Source: Acidimicrobiales bacterium
GTDB taxonomy: Bacteria; Actinomycetota; Acidimicrobiia; Acidimicrobiales; MedAcidi-G1
Direction: 5' to 3'
Assembly (NCBI GenBank): GCA_022452145.1
Contig: JAKURY010000003.1
Location: forward strand, 62,001-126,000
Length of the DNA stretch: 64,000 bases
The notes under the pieces are model-generated. The model saw nothing but the letters and a program-made list of their open reading frames with translations. It did no database searches and was not told where the DNA came from. Below, in pieces: positions 54,934-62,819 of this stretch. Made by a program: the position numbers and the translations under genes. How positions within the stretch are numbered: position 1 is the first letter of the stretch; the number at the start of each line of letters is the position of its first letter.

Positions 54934-55332
54934 TCAGGTGACCAGGACCGCGCCCGCGAAGAGCGCCCCGAGAGCGGCCAGACCGCCCAGGGCCCCGGTG
55001 GCACCGCGCAGGGCGACGCTCCGGGTAGTGGCGTGGACGGCGGCCGCCACGCCGGAGAGTCCCACTAGCAGGAGCTTCACCAAAAGGGCGGTGAGATACC
55101 CGGTGTCCTTGTCGCCGATTTCGACGGCGAAGAGGCTCCAGATCCCGGTCACGACCGCCAACCCGAAGCAGGGCCATGCAACCCTGGCGAAGCGGACGGC
55201 AGCGATGCGTGGAACGTCGGGTCCGAGGGAGCGGAGCAAGGGCAGGAGGCCGACCATGACAATCTGGCCTCCGACCCACCCGGCCACGCCCAGGAGGTGG
55301 AGGAACACGCGGATGCTGTCGAGGTCGGCCAT
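54934..55332 (-). CDS. CopD-like four-helix membrane protein
   Basis: 132-residue protein with four hydrophobic segments. The N-terminal FLHLLGVAGWVGGQIVMV resembles the first helix of CopD and related proteins, which have HxxxxxxWxGG with a heme- or copper-binding His. Copper or redox function is possible but the protein is much shorter than CopD; many small actinobacterial members have no known function. Confidence 0.7.
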   Translation of the reverse strand: MADLDSIRVFLHLLGVAGWVGGQIVMVGLLPLLRSLGPDVPRIAAVRFARVAWPCFGLAVVTGIWSLFAVEIGDKDTGYLTALLVKLLLVGLSGVAAAVHATTRSVALRGATGALGGLAALGALFAGAVLVT

Positions 55333-55368
55333 GGCGGCAGTCTGCCTGCTGTCGGGACATCGTCCAGC

Positions 55369-56136
55369 TCAGGTCGCCCAGTCCTCCCGTTCCACCAGGA
55401 CGGACCGGAGCACGCTCGGCCGGTCGGTCATGATGCCGTCCACACCAAGGTCCAGGAGCCGGTGCATCTCGTCGGCGTCGTCGATGGTCCACACGTGGAC
55501 CTGCAGGCCCTGGCCGTGGGCGTGGCGGACCAACCGGCGGTCGACGAGGGGGACGCCGGCCTGGCGTACCGGAACCTGGAGGCAGTCGGCGACCGGGCGC
55601 CCCGTGGGTATCCCCAGGCTGGCCAAGCGGACCCGGCCCACAGCCAGGGGCCCGGCCGACGTGCAGAGCCCCGGGCCGAGGAGGGCGCGGCATCGTGCGA
55701 GACGCCGATCCGAGAATGAACCCAAGCAGACGCGCCCGAGGGCGTCGTGGTCCCGCAGGACGGCGACGAGCGGATCGACCACCCGGTCATCCTTGGGGTC
55801 GATGTTGATCCGCACCCCGGGGAATTCGGAGAGCAGGTCAGCCAGGCGTGGGATCGGCTCCCTGCCGTCGATCCGGGCGTTGACGACCTCGGCCCAAGGC
55901 AGGTCAACGACGCGCCCCGACCGGTCGGTGACGCGGTCCAGGGCCTCGTCGTGGAAGGCGAGGACCACGCCGTCGGCCGTGGCGTGGACGTCGGTCTCGA
56001 GGTACCGGTAGCCGAGGCCCACAGCGTGCCGGAAGGCCGCCAGGCTGTTCTCGGGGTGCTGTTCGGTGCCGCCGCGATGGGCGAAGGCCAACGTCCCCGG
56101 ATGGTCCAGGTACGGGTGGAGGTCCGGCTTGGGCAT
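55369..56136 (-). CDS. Glycerophosphodiester phosphodiesterase
   Basis: 255-residue GDPD of TIM-barrel fold. The catalytic site is AHRGGTEQHPENS (His-Arg and Glu-Asn), ETDVHATADGVVLAFHDEA and a late INIDPKD; these are the metal and general acid residues of the family. The ATG at 56136 with TACCGT 7 bases upstream is preferred to the upstream in-frame ATGs. No signal peptide, so it is probably a cytoplasmic enzyme that releases glycerol-3-phosphate from lipid turnover. Confidence 0.92.
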   Translation of the reverse strand: MPKPDLHPYLDHPGTLAFAHRGGTEQHPENSLAAFRHAVGLGYRYLETDVHATADGVVLAFHDEALDRVTDRSGRVVDLPWAEVVNARIDGREPIPRLADLLSEFPGVRINIDPKDDRVVDPLVAVLRDHDALGRVCLGSFSDRRLARCRALLGPGLCTSAGPLAVGRVRLASLGIPTGRPVADCLQVPVRQAGVPLVDRRLVRHAHGQGLQVHVWTIDDADEMHRLLDLGVDGIMTDRPSVLRSVLVEREDWAT

Positions 56137-56143
56137 CGCCCCG

Positions 56144-56149
56144 ACGGTA
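56144..56149 (-). promoter_or_regulatory. Candidate -10 box for the GDPD gene
   Basis: TACCGT on the minus strand, 7 bases before the ATG at 56136. Confidence 0.42.
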
Positions 56150-56220
56150 GTGCGAGGCTCGACAGCTCCCATAGCCACGCCAGGGGATCACGTCCCGGGG
56201 GCGCCACGCGGGCAGGTCGG

Positions 56221-56226
56221 TATGGT
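56221..56226 (+). promoter_or_regulatory. Candidate -10 box for pyruvate kinase
   Basis: TATGGT ending 6 bases before the ATG at 56233; supports this start over the very long open frame upstream. Confidence 0.45.
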
Positions 56227-56232
56227 GGGTCG

Positions 56233-57669
56233 ATGGCCCGCCGGACCAAGATCATCGCAACCATCGGACCAGCCTCCGAGGACGAGGCGACCCTGCGCAG
56301 GCTGGTTCGGGCCGGCATGGACGTGGCGCGACTCGGCCTGGCACACAACACGATCGACGAGGCAGCGGCCAGGATGGCGGACATCCGGCGTATCGCCGCA
56401 CTGGAGGGTCGTTACGTCGGCATCCTCGTGGACCTTCCCGGGCCCAAGGTACGGGCGGCATCCTTCGGCACCGAGCCGGTAGTCCTGGTGGAGGACTCCC
56501 GCCTGGAACTCCGGGTGGGCAACCAGCGGAGCGATGCCTCGAACATCGAGGTGGACTACGAGGGCCTGCTTTCCGACGTGGGACCCGGCGACCGCCTGAG
56601 CATGGGCGACGGTCGGGTGATACTGGAGATACTGGACCACGGCGGCGAGTTCCTGACCGCCCGGGTGGCCCACGGAGGCGTCCTGAACGGCAGGCCGGGC
56701 CTGCACATTCCGTCGGACCGCCTGTCCATGCGGGCGCCGACCGCCGACGACCTCCTGGCCGTCGAGCGGTTCGTGGAGCTCGACGTGGACATGATCGCCC
56801 TCTCGTTCGTACGTTCGGCCGAGGACCTGGCACGGCTTCCGGTGGATCCACACCCGGCCGGCCCGATCATCGTGGCCAAGATCGAGACCCAGGCGGCCAT
56901 CGACGACCTGCCTGCCATCATCGAGGCGTCCGGGGCCGTGATGGTGGCCCGGGGCGACCTGGGTAGCGAGTGCAGCATCGAGGAGCTGCCGATCCTCCAG
57001 AAGGAGATCATCCGACAGTGCATCGCCCTCGGGCGGCCTGCCATCACCGCCACACAGATGCTGGAGACCATGGTCACCAACCCTGAGCCGACCAGGGCCG
57101 AGGTGTCCGACGTGGCCAACGCGGTGTGGGACGGGTCCAGCGCTCTGATGCTCTCGGGGGAGACGGCCATAGGCGTGGATCCGGTGAACGTGGTCGCCAC
57201 CATGTCGCGCATCGCGGAGCGGGCCGACCGGGCCTTCGACCACCGGGCCTGGATGTCCGAGCTGTCCGAGCTGCGGATGGCCGACACCGACGACCCGAAC
57301 ACCTCCATCACCGATGCGATGACCCAGGCCACGGCCAGGGCCGTCGACGTGCTGGGCATCGGCACCATCCTGTGCATCTCCGGAAGTGGCTTCACGATCC
57401 GCTCGATGGCACGGTTCCGCCCGTCGGCACGGATCCTGGGTCTCAGCGCCAATGAGCGCACCGTCCGCCAGCTGACACTCAGCTGGGGCACCGAGCCGCT
57501 CCACCTGCCCGAACAGGGAGACATCGCACTCCGGGTGGCTGCCGCACTGGAGGCCGCCCGAGACCGTGGTGACGTGGCGGTAGGCGAGTTGGTGGGCGTC
57601 CTGGCCGGCACCGACGTCCGGTCCCGCTCCACCAACGTCCTACGGATCGAACGGGTACCCGCGCGCTGA
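56233..57669 (+). CDS. pyk: Pyruvate kinase, divergent form
   Basis: 478-residue protein with the full pyruvate-kinase plan: RRTKIIATIGPAS at the N-terminus, VMVARGDLGSE (catalytic Lys in the preceding IIVAKIETQ), PAITATQMLETM and the EVSDVANAVWDGSSALML helix, and an allosteric C-terminal domain. Some active-site positions differ. The segment that usually reads RxNxSHG is RLGLAHN (residues 33-39), so the Asn and Ser that bind K+ and PEP-Mg are Gly and Ala. The GDxx(E/D) and Lys are retained. It may be active but with altered metal or substrate needs. Confidence 0.85.
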   Translation: MARRTKIIATIGPASEDEATLRRLVRAGMDVARLGLAHNTIDEAAARMADIRRIAALEGRYVGILVDLPGPKVRAASFGTEPVVLVEDSRLELRVGNQRSDASNIEVDYEGLLSDVGPGDRLSMGDGRVILEILDHGGEFLTARVAHGGVLNGRPGLHIPSDRLSMRAPTADDLLAVERFVELDVDMIALSFVRSAEDLARLPVDPHPAGPIIVAKIETQAAIDDLPAIIEASGAVMVARGDLGSECSIEELPILQKEIIRQCIALGRPAITATQMLETMVTNPEPTRAEVSDVANAVWDGSSALMLSGETAIGVDPVNVVATMSRIAERADRAFDHRAWMSELSELRMADTDDPNTSITDAMTQATARAVDVLGIGTILCISGSGFTIRSMARFRPSARILGLSANERTVRQLTLSWGTEPLHLPEQGDIALRVAAALEAARDRGDVAVGELVGVLAGTDVRSRSTNVLRIERVPAR

Positions 57670-57682
57670 TCCGATCCGCCGG

Positions 57683-57997
57683 TCAGGCGGCTGTGCAGTT
57701 GGGGTTCAGGTTGGCGGGGACCTTGACGGGTTGCCCGAAGACGGCGCAGGAGCAGTCGGCCGCGCAGTCCGCCAGGTTGACCCGTTGTTCCCAGAGTCCG
57801 ATGGAGAGGGCCGCCAGGAGCACCACGACGAGGGCCCTGACGACGAGGCGTCGGATGATCCGGGCGGCCAGCACGAGGCCGATTACGGAAAGGACGATGG
57901 CCACACCGGTGGCCGCCCGCATCGCTTGGGGATCGGCCCATGCGGGAAGCTGGACGAGTTCGGGCAAGTCGATGCGGTCTAGGAACTCGGTGGGCAC
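57683..57997 (-). CDS. Small membrane protein with cysteine-rich tail
   Basis: 104 residues. The N-terminal part contains LPELVQLPAWADPQAM, followed by two membrane segments (GVAIVLSVIGLVLAARII and ALVVVLLAALSIGLW). The C-terminal tail has four cysteines, CAADCSC and later NPNC. No family recognised; the tail could bind metal or form disulfides outside the membrane. The GTG at 57997 has TACCCT 6 bases upstream; a longer frame would collide with the divergent gene at 58053. Ends at a short inverted repeat shared with pyk (CCGCC-GGTCA-GGCGG, 57676-57690). Confidence 0.68.
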   Translation of the reverse strand: MPTEFLDRIDLPELVQLPAWADPQAMRAATGVAIVLSVIGLVLAARIIRRLVVRALVVVLLAALSIGLWEQRVNLADCAADCSCAVFGQPVKVPANLNPNCTAA

Positions 57998-58003
57998 CGA
58001 CCG

Positions 58004-58009
58004 AGGGTA
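58004..58009 (-). promoter_or_regulatory. Candidate -10 box for the gene at 57997
   Basis: TACCCT on the minus strand, 6 bases before the GTG. Confidence 0.4.
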
Positions 58010-58038
58010 GCGGTCCGGGGCCGGCGGACCGGGTCGGG

Positions 58039-58044
58039 TAGCCT
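58039..58044 (+). promoter_or_regulatory. Candidate -10 box for the DUF3151 gene
   Basis: TAGCCT ending 8 bases before the ATG at 58053. Confidence 0.42.
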
Positions 58045-58052
58045 CGCCGGCC

Positions 58053-58514
58053 ATGACGATGGACAGGCCGATCGGCCTCTCTGGGACTGGCCCGCCGGAG
58101 ACGATCCTGGGGCCCGAGCCTGCCGATGCCGACGATCGCCTGAGTGCCGCCGGAGAGGCCCCCGTGGCCGATCGACGGGCAGCGGTGGCTGGCGTCGTCG
58201 CTCAATGGCCGCGCCACCTCGAGGCATGGGCACGGTTGGGCGACCTCGGCCGAGACCCGGTGGAGTCCTACGCCTCCTACCGCGTGGCCTACCACCGGGG
58301 CCTGGACCGGCTCAGGCAGAGCGGCTGGCGCGGATCGGGCTACGTCCGGTGGACGCATCCGACGAACCGTGGGTTCCTGCGTGCTTTGGCAGGGTTGGCC
58401 CGGACGGCCCGTGAGATCGGCGAGACGGACGAGGAGGAACGCTGTGAGCTGTTCCTGCGACAGCTCGACCCCGCATGGCCCGCGGTGGACCCCCCGTTCG
58501 ACGGACCGGCCTGA
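58053..58514 (+). CDS. DUF3151 protein
   Basis: 153-residue actinobacterial protein of unknown function. The DUF3151 signature is SYRVAYHRGLDRLRQSGWRG, followed by GYVRWTHPTNRGFLRALAGL and DEEERCELFLRQLDP. Soluble, mostly helical; no catalytic motif. It leads the plus-strand run DUF3151, MobA-like, rhodanese, RNase D. Confidence 0.88.
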   Translation: MTMDRPIGLSGTGPPETILGPEPADADDRLSAAGEAPVADRRAAVAGVVAQWPRHLEAWARLGDLGRDPVESYASYRVAYHRGLDRLRQSGWRGSGYVRWTHPTNRGFLRALAGLARTAREIGETDEEERCELFLRQLDPAWPAVDPPFDGPA

Positions 58515-58523
58515 GCCGACCAC

Positions 58524-59117
58524 GTGGCAGGACCGTCGCGCACCGCTGTAGGTGGGGCGGTCCTGGCCGGTGGATCCAGCAGGCGGATGGGCCGCGACAA
58601 GGCGTTCCTGGAGGTGCGGGGGCACCCCATGGTGGCAGCGATCGTACGGGTGCTGGAGGCCGTGGTGGGCCCGGGGGTCGTGGTGGTGGGCGGCGATGAA
58701 CCGCGGATACGGGACCTCGGGCTCCTCCGGATTCCCGACCTCCACCCGGGGGCCGGCCCGCTCGGCGGCATCCTCACGGCCCTGGGCCACTTCCGGGAGC
58801 TGTGCGACCACGTCGTGGTCCTCTCCTGTGACCTCCCGGGGGCGTCGGCGTCGAGCGTGAGGACCCTGGCCGACGCGGCCGGGCAGGCACCGGGAATCCT
58901 CGTGCCGGTGCTCGAGGGTCGACGGCAGTGGATGCACGCCTGTTGGCCGGTGGCCGCCCTACCGGCGTTGGAGGCGGCATTCGCCACTGGGGAGAGGGCA
59001 CCGCGCCGGGCCCTCGGCGGCCTGTCCGTGGTCGAGGTCGTTGGGCTGGACCCGGCCTCCCTACGGGACGCGGACCGACCAGGAGACCTCGACGAGTCGG
59101 GACGACAGGACCGGTAG
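58524..59117 (+). CDS. MobA-like nucleotidyltransferase
   Basis: 197-residue protein with the molybdenum-cofactor guanylyltransferase plan: GAVLAGGSSRRMGRDKAFLEV (nucleotide loop with the conserved Lys), the metal Asp in VVLSCDLPGAS, and GPLGGILTAL. The usual role is attaching GMP to molybdopterin. No other mo-cofactor genes are here, and related folds transfer other nucleotides, so MobA is likely but not certain. GTG start. Confidence 0.8.
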   Translation: MAGPSRTAVGGAVLAGGSSRRMGRDKAFLEVRGHPMVAAIVRVLEAVVGPGVVVVGGDEPRIRDLGLLRIPDLHPGAGPLGGILTALGHFRELCDHVVVLSCDLPGASASSVRTLADAAGQAPGILVPVLEGRRQWMHACWPVAALPALEAAFATGERAPRRALGGLSVVEVVGLDPASLRDADRPGDLDESGRQDR

Positions 59118-59162
59118 GGTGCCCGACGGCGCGGGTAGGGCGCCCGACCTGGGAGTGGATTC

Positions 59163-59483
59163 ATGGACGTGCCGGAGATCGGAGTCGAGGAGTTGGAGCG
59201 CCGCCTCGCAGCGGGAGCGACGCTCATCGACGTACGGGAGCCCGACGAGTACGCACAGGTCCGGGTGCCGGGCGGGATCCTTGTTCCCCTGCAGACCGTT
59301 CCCGATCGTCTCGCCGACGTACCGACCGATGGGACGTTCTACGTAATCTGTGCCAAGGGCGGTCGGAGCCGGGAAGCGGCGGAATTCCTCATCACCGAGG
59401 GGCGCGATGCCGTCAACGTCACCGGTGGCACCACGGCGTGGGTCGAGGCCGACCTCCCCACCGACGCGGGGAGCCCGGCCTGA
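59163..59483 (+). CDS. Single-domain rhodanese
   Basis: 106-residue rhodanese with the active-site loop C63-A-K-G-G-R-S and the N-terminal IDVREPDEYAQVRVPGGILVP. It can carry a sulfane sulfur on Cys63 and serve as a sulfur donor, possibly to the molybdenum-cofactor pathway given the MobA-like gene upstream. A GGGAG Shine-Dalgarno precedes the ATG. Its stop overlaps the next gene. Confidence 0.9.
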   Translation: MDVPEIGVEELERRLAAGATLIDVREPDEYAQVRVPGGILVPLQTVPDRLADVPTDGTFYVICAKGGRSREAAEFLITEGRDAVNVTGGTTAWVEADLPTDAGSPA

Positions 59484-60643
59484 ACCGGCAACCCGATCCG
59501 GCTCTCCGCCTGCTGACGAACCAGGCGGAGTTCGACGACCTGATCGCGACCCTCGCGGGCAGGGCACGCATAGCGGTTGACACCGAGTTCCACCGTGAGA
59601 AGACCTACTTCCCCAGGGTCGCCCTGATTCAGGTGGCCTGGGAGGGCGGCCTCGCCCTCATCGATCCCCTTGAACTGGACCTGGCGCCCCTCGCCGGGTT
59701 GGTGGAGTCGGATCTGCTCGTCGTGATGCACGCTGCTGGCCAGGACCTCGAGGTCTTCGACCGGGTGTGTGGGGCCGTGCCCCGACACCTCTTCGACACC
59801 CAGCTGGCGGCCGGCTTCATGGGCATGTCCTCACCCTCGCTGGCATCTCTCCACGAACGCGAACTCGGTCTCCGACTGCCCAAGGGGGATCGGCTGACCG
59901 ACTGGTTGGCCCGGCCGCTGAGCCGGTCGCAACTGGAGTACGCGGCATCCGACGTGGCGCACCTGCTGGAGATCCACGATCGGCAGATCCGGAGGCTGAC
60001 CGATGACGGCCGGCTTGCGTGGGCGGAGCAGGAGTGCCGCGACATGCTTGAACGGGAGCGTGGACGGCGTGTGCCGGAGGACGCCTGGCAGCGGATCAAG
60101 GAGGCCAGGCAGTTGAGGGGCAACGCCCGGGACGTGGTCCGGTCGGTGGCCGCCTGGCGCGAGCGGCGCGCGGCCGAGATCGACATACCGGTCCGCCATG
60201 TCCTTCCCGACCTAGGGGTGGTGGCCGTTGCGCAACGGGCGCCGAAGGGGGTCGGGGATCTGAAGGGGGTGCGGGGCCTCGACGGCCGGCACCACAAGGG
60301 TGTGGTAGCCGAGGGGATAGTCGCCGCCGTCGCAGAAGCACGGAACCTTCCGCCGCTGGTGGTCGACCCACGGCGGGCTGGTGGTGGCCGTGACTTCCGC
60401 GCTGGCGTCACCCTGGTCTCTGCGTGGGTGGCGCAGTTGTCCCGTGACCTCGACCTGGATCCGACGCTGGTCGGTACCCGTGGCGACATCGAGGCGCTGG
60501 TACGTGGGGATGAGGGTTGCCGGATGGCCACCGGATGGCGCCATGAGATCGTGGGCGGACCGGTCGACGACCTCCTGAGTGGACGGGCGTCTCTAGCGTT
60601 CGACGGTAAGGGCGGACTGCTGCTGGAGCCAAGGGGGCCCTGA
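59480..60643 (+). CDS. rnd: Ribonuclease D
   Basis: 387-residue 3'-5' exonuclease for tRNA maturation. The DEDDy residues are D34-x-E36 (VDTEFHREKTY), Asp in MHAAGQDLEVFD, and Tyr/Asp in EYAASDVAHLLEIH; a helical HRDC-like region follows. No ATG, GTG or TTG exists at the expected start. CTG at 59480 overlaps the rhodanese stop (CTGA) and has GGGGAG six bases upstream, so a CTG start is proposed; GTG 59438 is the alternative, overlapping rhodanese by 46 bases. Confidence 0.85.
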   Translation: MNRQPDPALRLLTNQAEFDDLIATLAGRARIAVDTEFHREKTYFPRVALIQVAWEGGLALIDPLELDLAPLAGLVESDLLVVMHAAGQDLEVFDRVCGAVPRHLFDTQLAAGFMGMSSPSLASLHERELGLRLPKGDRLTDWLARPLSRSQLEYAASDVAHLLEIHDRQIRRLTDDGRLAWAEQECRDMLERERGRRVPEDAWQRIKEARQLRGNARDVVRSVAAWRERRAAEIDIPVRHVLPDLGVVAVAQRAPKGVGDLKGVRGLDGRHHKGVVAEGIVAAVAEARNLPPLVVDPRRAGGGRDFRAGVTLVSAWVAQLSRDLDLDPTLVGTRGDIEALVRGDEGCRMATGWRHEIVGGPVDDLLSGRASLAFDGKGGLLLEPRGP

Positions 60644-60745
60644 CCCGTCGTTAGGTCGGCCCGCCGCCCGCGTCCCGTGTTCGGCGGTCTCCGTCGGTAG
60701 GCTGCGGGATCGATCGCTGACGACATCCGACCTGGAGGGTCCACG

Positions 60746-60946
60746 GTGAAAAAGGGCCGACACCGCCGCTACGAGGAAGCAAGGGCGTTGAAGCAGAATC
60801 AGGACCTGGACCTGGATTCGATCTTCGACAGCCTCGAGATCGGGGACCGGGAGGTCGACGGGGATTCCACGGACTTCGACAAGTGGGCCGACGAGAACGA
60901 AGACGGCGCCGACGAGGCGCTGGAGGAGTCCAGCGAGACCGCCTGA
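60746..60946 (+). CDS. Small acidic protein of unknown function
   Basis: 66-residue protein. A basic N-terminus (MKKGRHRRYEEARALKQ) is followed by a strongly acidic Asp/Glu-rich rest (DLDLDSIFDSLEIGDREVDG, then DENEDGADEALEESSE). GTG start with GGAGGG about 7 bases upstream and a TAGGCT box about 40 bases upstream. Likely a real small gene from its own signals and good spacing; function unknown. The charge split suggests a nucleic-acid or protein-binding role. Confidence 0.65.
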   Translation: MKKGRHRRYEEARALKQNQDLDLDSIFDSLEIGDREVDGDSTDFDKWADENEDGADEALEESSETA

Positions 60947-60971
60947 CGTCCGGTCTCAGGAGGCCAGGCGA

Positions 60972-62720
60972 TCAGCCGCCCGTCTCCTCCAGGATCTCGT
61001 CCAACTTGAGTATGTCGTCGGCCGAGAGCATGCCGATGAAGGCACCCTCGACGTCGGTGACGGCCAGCACGTCCACGTCGGCCTTTTCCATCGCCACGAT
61101 GGCGTCGCGCAGTGACCACGAGGGTCTGGCTGCCGGTTGGTCGCCGGCGAGGATGGAGCCCACGGTCGTGTCGTCCCACTCCGAGCGTTCGATATTCGAC
61201 ACCTCGGTGAGGCTGATCATCCCCAGGTAGTCGACGCCGTCGACGACGGCAACCGATCGCTCCCGTCGACCTAGGACGTGCAGGTACATGAACTCGGCGA
61301 CCGTGGCGTCGGGAGGCACCGTCAGGACGTCGGTGTCCAGCGCCGATGTGACTGGCAGGGTGAAGCGTCGCTCCAGGTGGCCGAGGCGCACGCTGTGCTG
61401 GTGCTCGGCGACCGAGGACTTCCCGGCCACCAGCTGGCTGACCGCGGCGGCCACGAGCGCCGGGACCACGAAGGAGCCTCCGGTCGACTCGGCCACGAAC
61501 ATCACGGCTGAGATCGGGGCGCGGTAGCCAGCTCCCAGGAAGGCGGCCAGACCGAGCGTCGGGTAGAGGCCCGGCCGGTCGGACTCCAGGAGCTGGCCGG
61601 TGAACTGCCCCAGGATTACGCCCTGAACGGCGAGAGGGATGAACAGCCCACCCACGCCACCGGCCGCCAGGGTGACGATGGTGGCTGCCAGGCGGAGTCC
61701 GAACAGGAGGGCGATCAGGCCGAGGCCGTTGGACGGGTTGACCACCCAGTCCATGGCCTCGAAGCCGGGGCCGATGGTCAGGGGGGCATCGAAGGCCAGG
61801 TCGGCAGCGAAGGCCAGCCCGGAGAGGGCGGCGCCGCCGAGCAGGACGCGTGCTACGAAGTTCTCGGTCCTGGACTGCGCCTTGGCCCAGCGCACCAGCC
61901 ATGCCATGGAGCGTCCACCGAGGCCAGCGAAGATGCCCAGCAGCAGGGCCCCGAACACGTCATTTACCTCCACCGCGGTGAACAGCGATGCGAGGTCGTC
62001 CGCCTCGAACCACACGATCCTCTCGGAGGAGGCGACGGCGAGTTCCTTTATGTTCAGCCCGATCCGGTTCACGGGATCGGTCAGGAACGGGATCACCGCT
62101 TCGTGGCCGATGAGGTTGATGTAGACGACGTAGCTGGTGGCCGCCGCCAGCAGGGACGGGAGTAGGGCCCTGCGGTTGACGTCGTCGCGGTAGGGGGCCT
62201 CGAGGGCGAAGAGGACCCCGGTCGCCGGTGCCTTGAAGACGGCAGCCACGCCGGCGGCGGCTCCGGCAGTGAGGAGGATCTTGACGTCCTCGCGCCGGAG
62301 CCAGCGGCGGAAGCGGTTACGGGCGGCCAAGCCCAGCGAGGATCCGGCGTAGATCGACGGGCCCTCAAGGCCCAGGGAGCCACCCAGGCCGATGGTGGTC
62401 ACCCCGGCTAGGAGCTTCAGCGGAAGGTCCCGCAGGGGTAGGCGGGGTGTCCGGTCATGGAACGCCCGGTTGAACTCGTCCGACGTGGCCGGAGTCAGGC
62501 CGCGTCCCGCATAGTGGAGGATCAGGGTGGCCAGGATGAGCCCCACGGCGGGGGCCAGGGCGATCTGCCAGAGCGGGCGTTGCAGTACCCGGTCCAGCAG
62601 GAGGGTGGCCGAGACGTACTCGAAGCCAGCGATGAGTACGGCGACCACGCCGCCGGTGGCGATGGAGAGAGCCAGCACCGGGGTGTCGCCACGTGTGGCG
62701 ATGCTGCGGAGCCGATTCAC
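60972..62720 (-). CDS. ClC-type chloride channel/transporter with CBS domains
   Basis: 582-residue membrane protein. The ClC core shows GGSLGLEGPSIYAGSSLG (residues 113-130), with the gating Glu119 in GLEGP, and FKAPATGVLFALEA. The usual GSGIP filter segment with its Ser is not recognisable near the N-terminus (GRGLTPATSDEF occupies this position). Two C-terminal CBS domains follow (DVLTVPPDATVAEFMYLHV and RDAIVAMEKADVDVLAV). Acts as a Cl- channel or H+/Cl- exchanger, probably regulated by adenine nucleotides. Confidence 0.9.
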   Translation of the reverse strand: MNRLRSIATRGDTPVLALSIATGGVVAVLIAGFEYVSATLLLDRVLQRPLWQIALAPAVGLILATLILHYAGRGLTPATSDEFNRAFHDRTPRLPLRDLPLKLLAGVTTIGLGGSLGLEGPSIYAGSSLGLAARNRFRRWLRREDVKILLTAGAAAGVAAVFKAPATGVLFALEAPYRDDVNRRALLPSLLAAATSYVVYINLIGHEAVIPFLTDPVNRIGLNIKELAVASSERIVWFEADDLASLFTAVEVNDVFGALLLGIFAGLGGRSMAWLVRWAKAQSRTENFVARVLLGGAALSGLAFAADLAFDAPLTIGPGFEAMDWVVNPSNGLGLIALLFGLRLAATIVTLAAGGVGGLFIPLAVQGVILGQFTGQLLESDRPGLYPTLGLAAFLGAGYRAPISAVMFVAESTGGSFVVPALVAAAVSQLVAGKSSVAEHQHSVRLGHLERRFTLPVTSALDTDVLTVPPDATVAEFMYLHVLGRRERSVAVVDGVDYLGMISLTEVSNIERSEWDDTTVGSILAGDQPAARPSWSLRDAIVAMEKADVDVLAVTDVEGAFIGMLSADDILKLDEILEETGG

Positions 62721-62819
62721 GGGGTTCTTCCTACACCCTCGGGAGAATGGATCCTCGGACGCTACGGGTCGAACCTGCCGGGTGTCCCGCCCGTGGTCCT
62801 CGAGGGGCAGACTGCTCCC

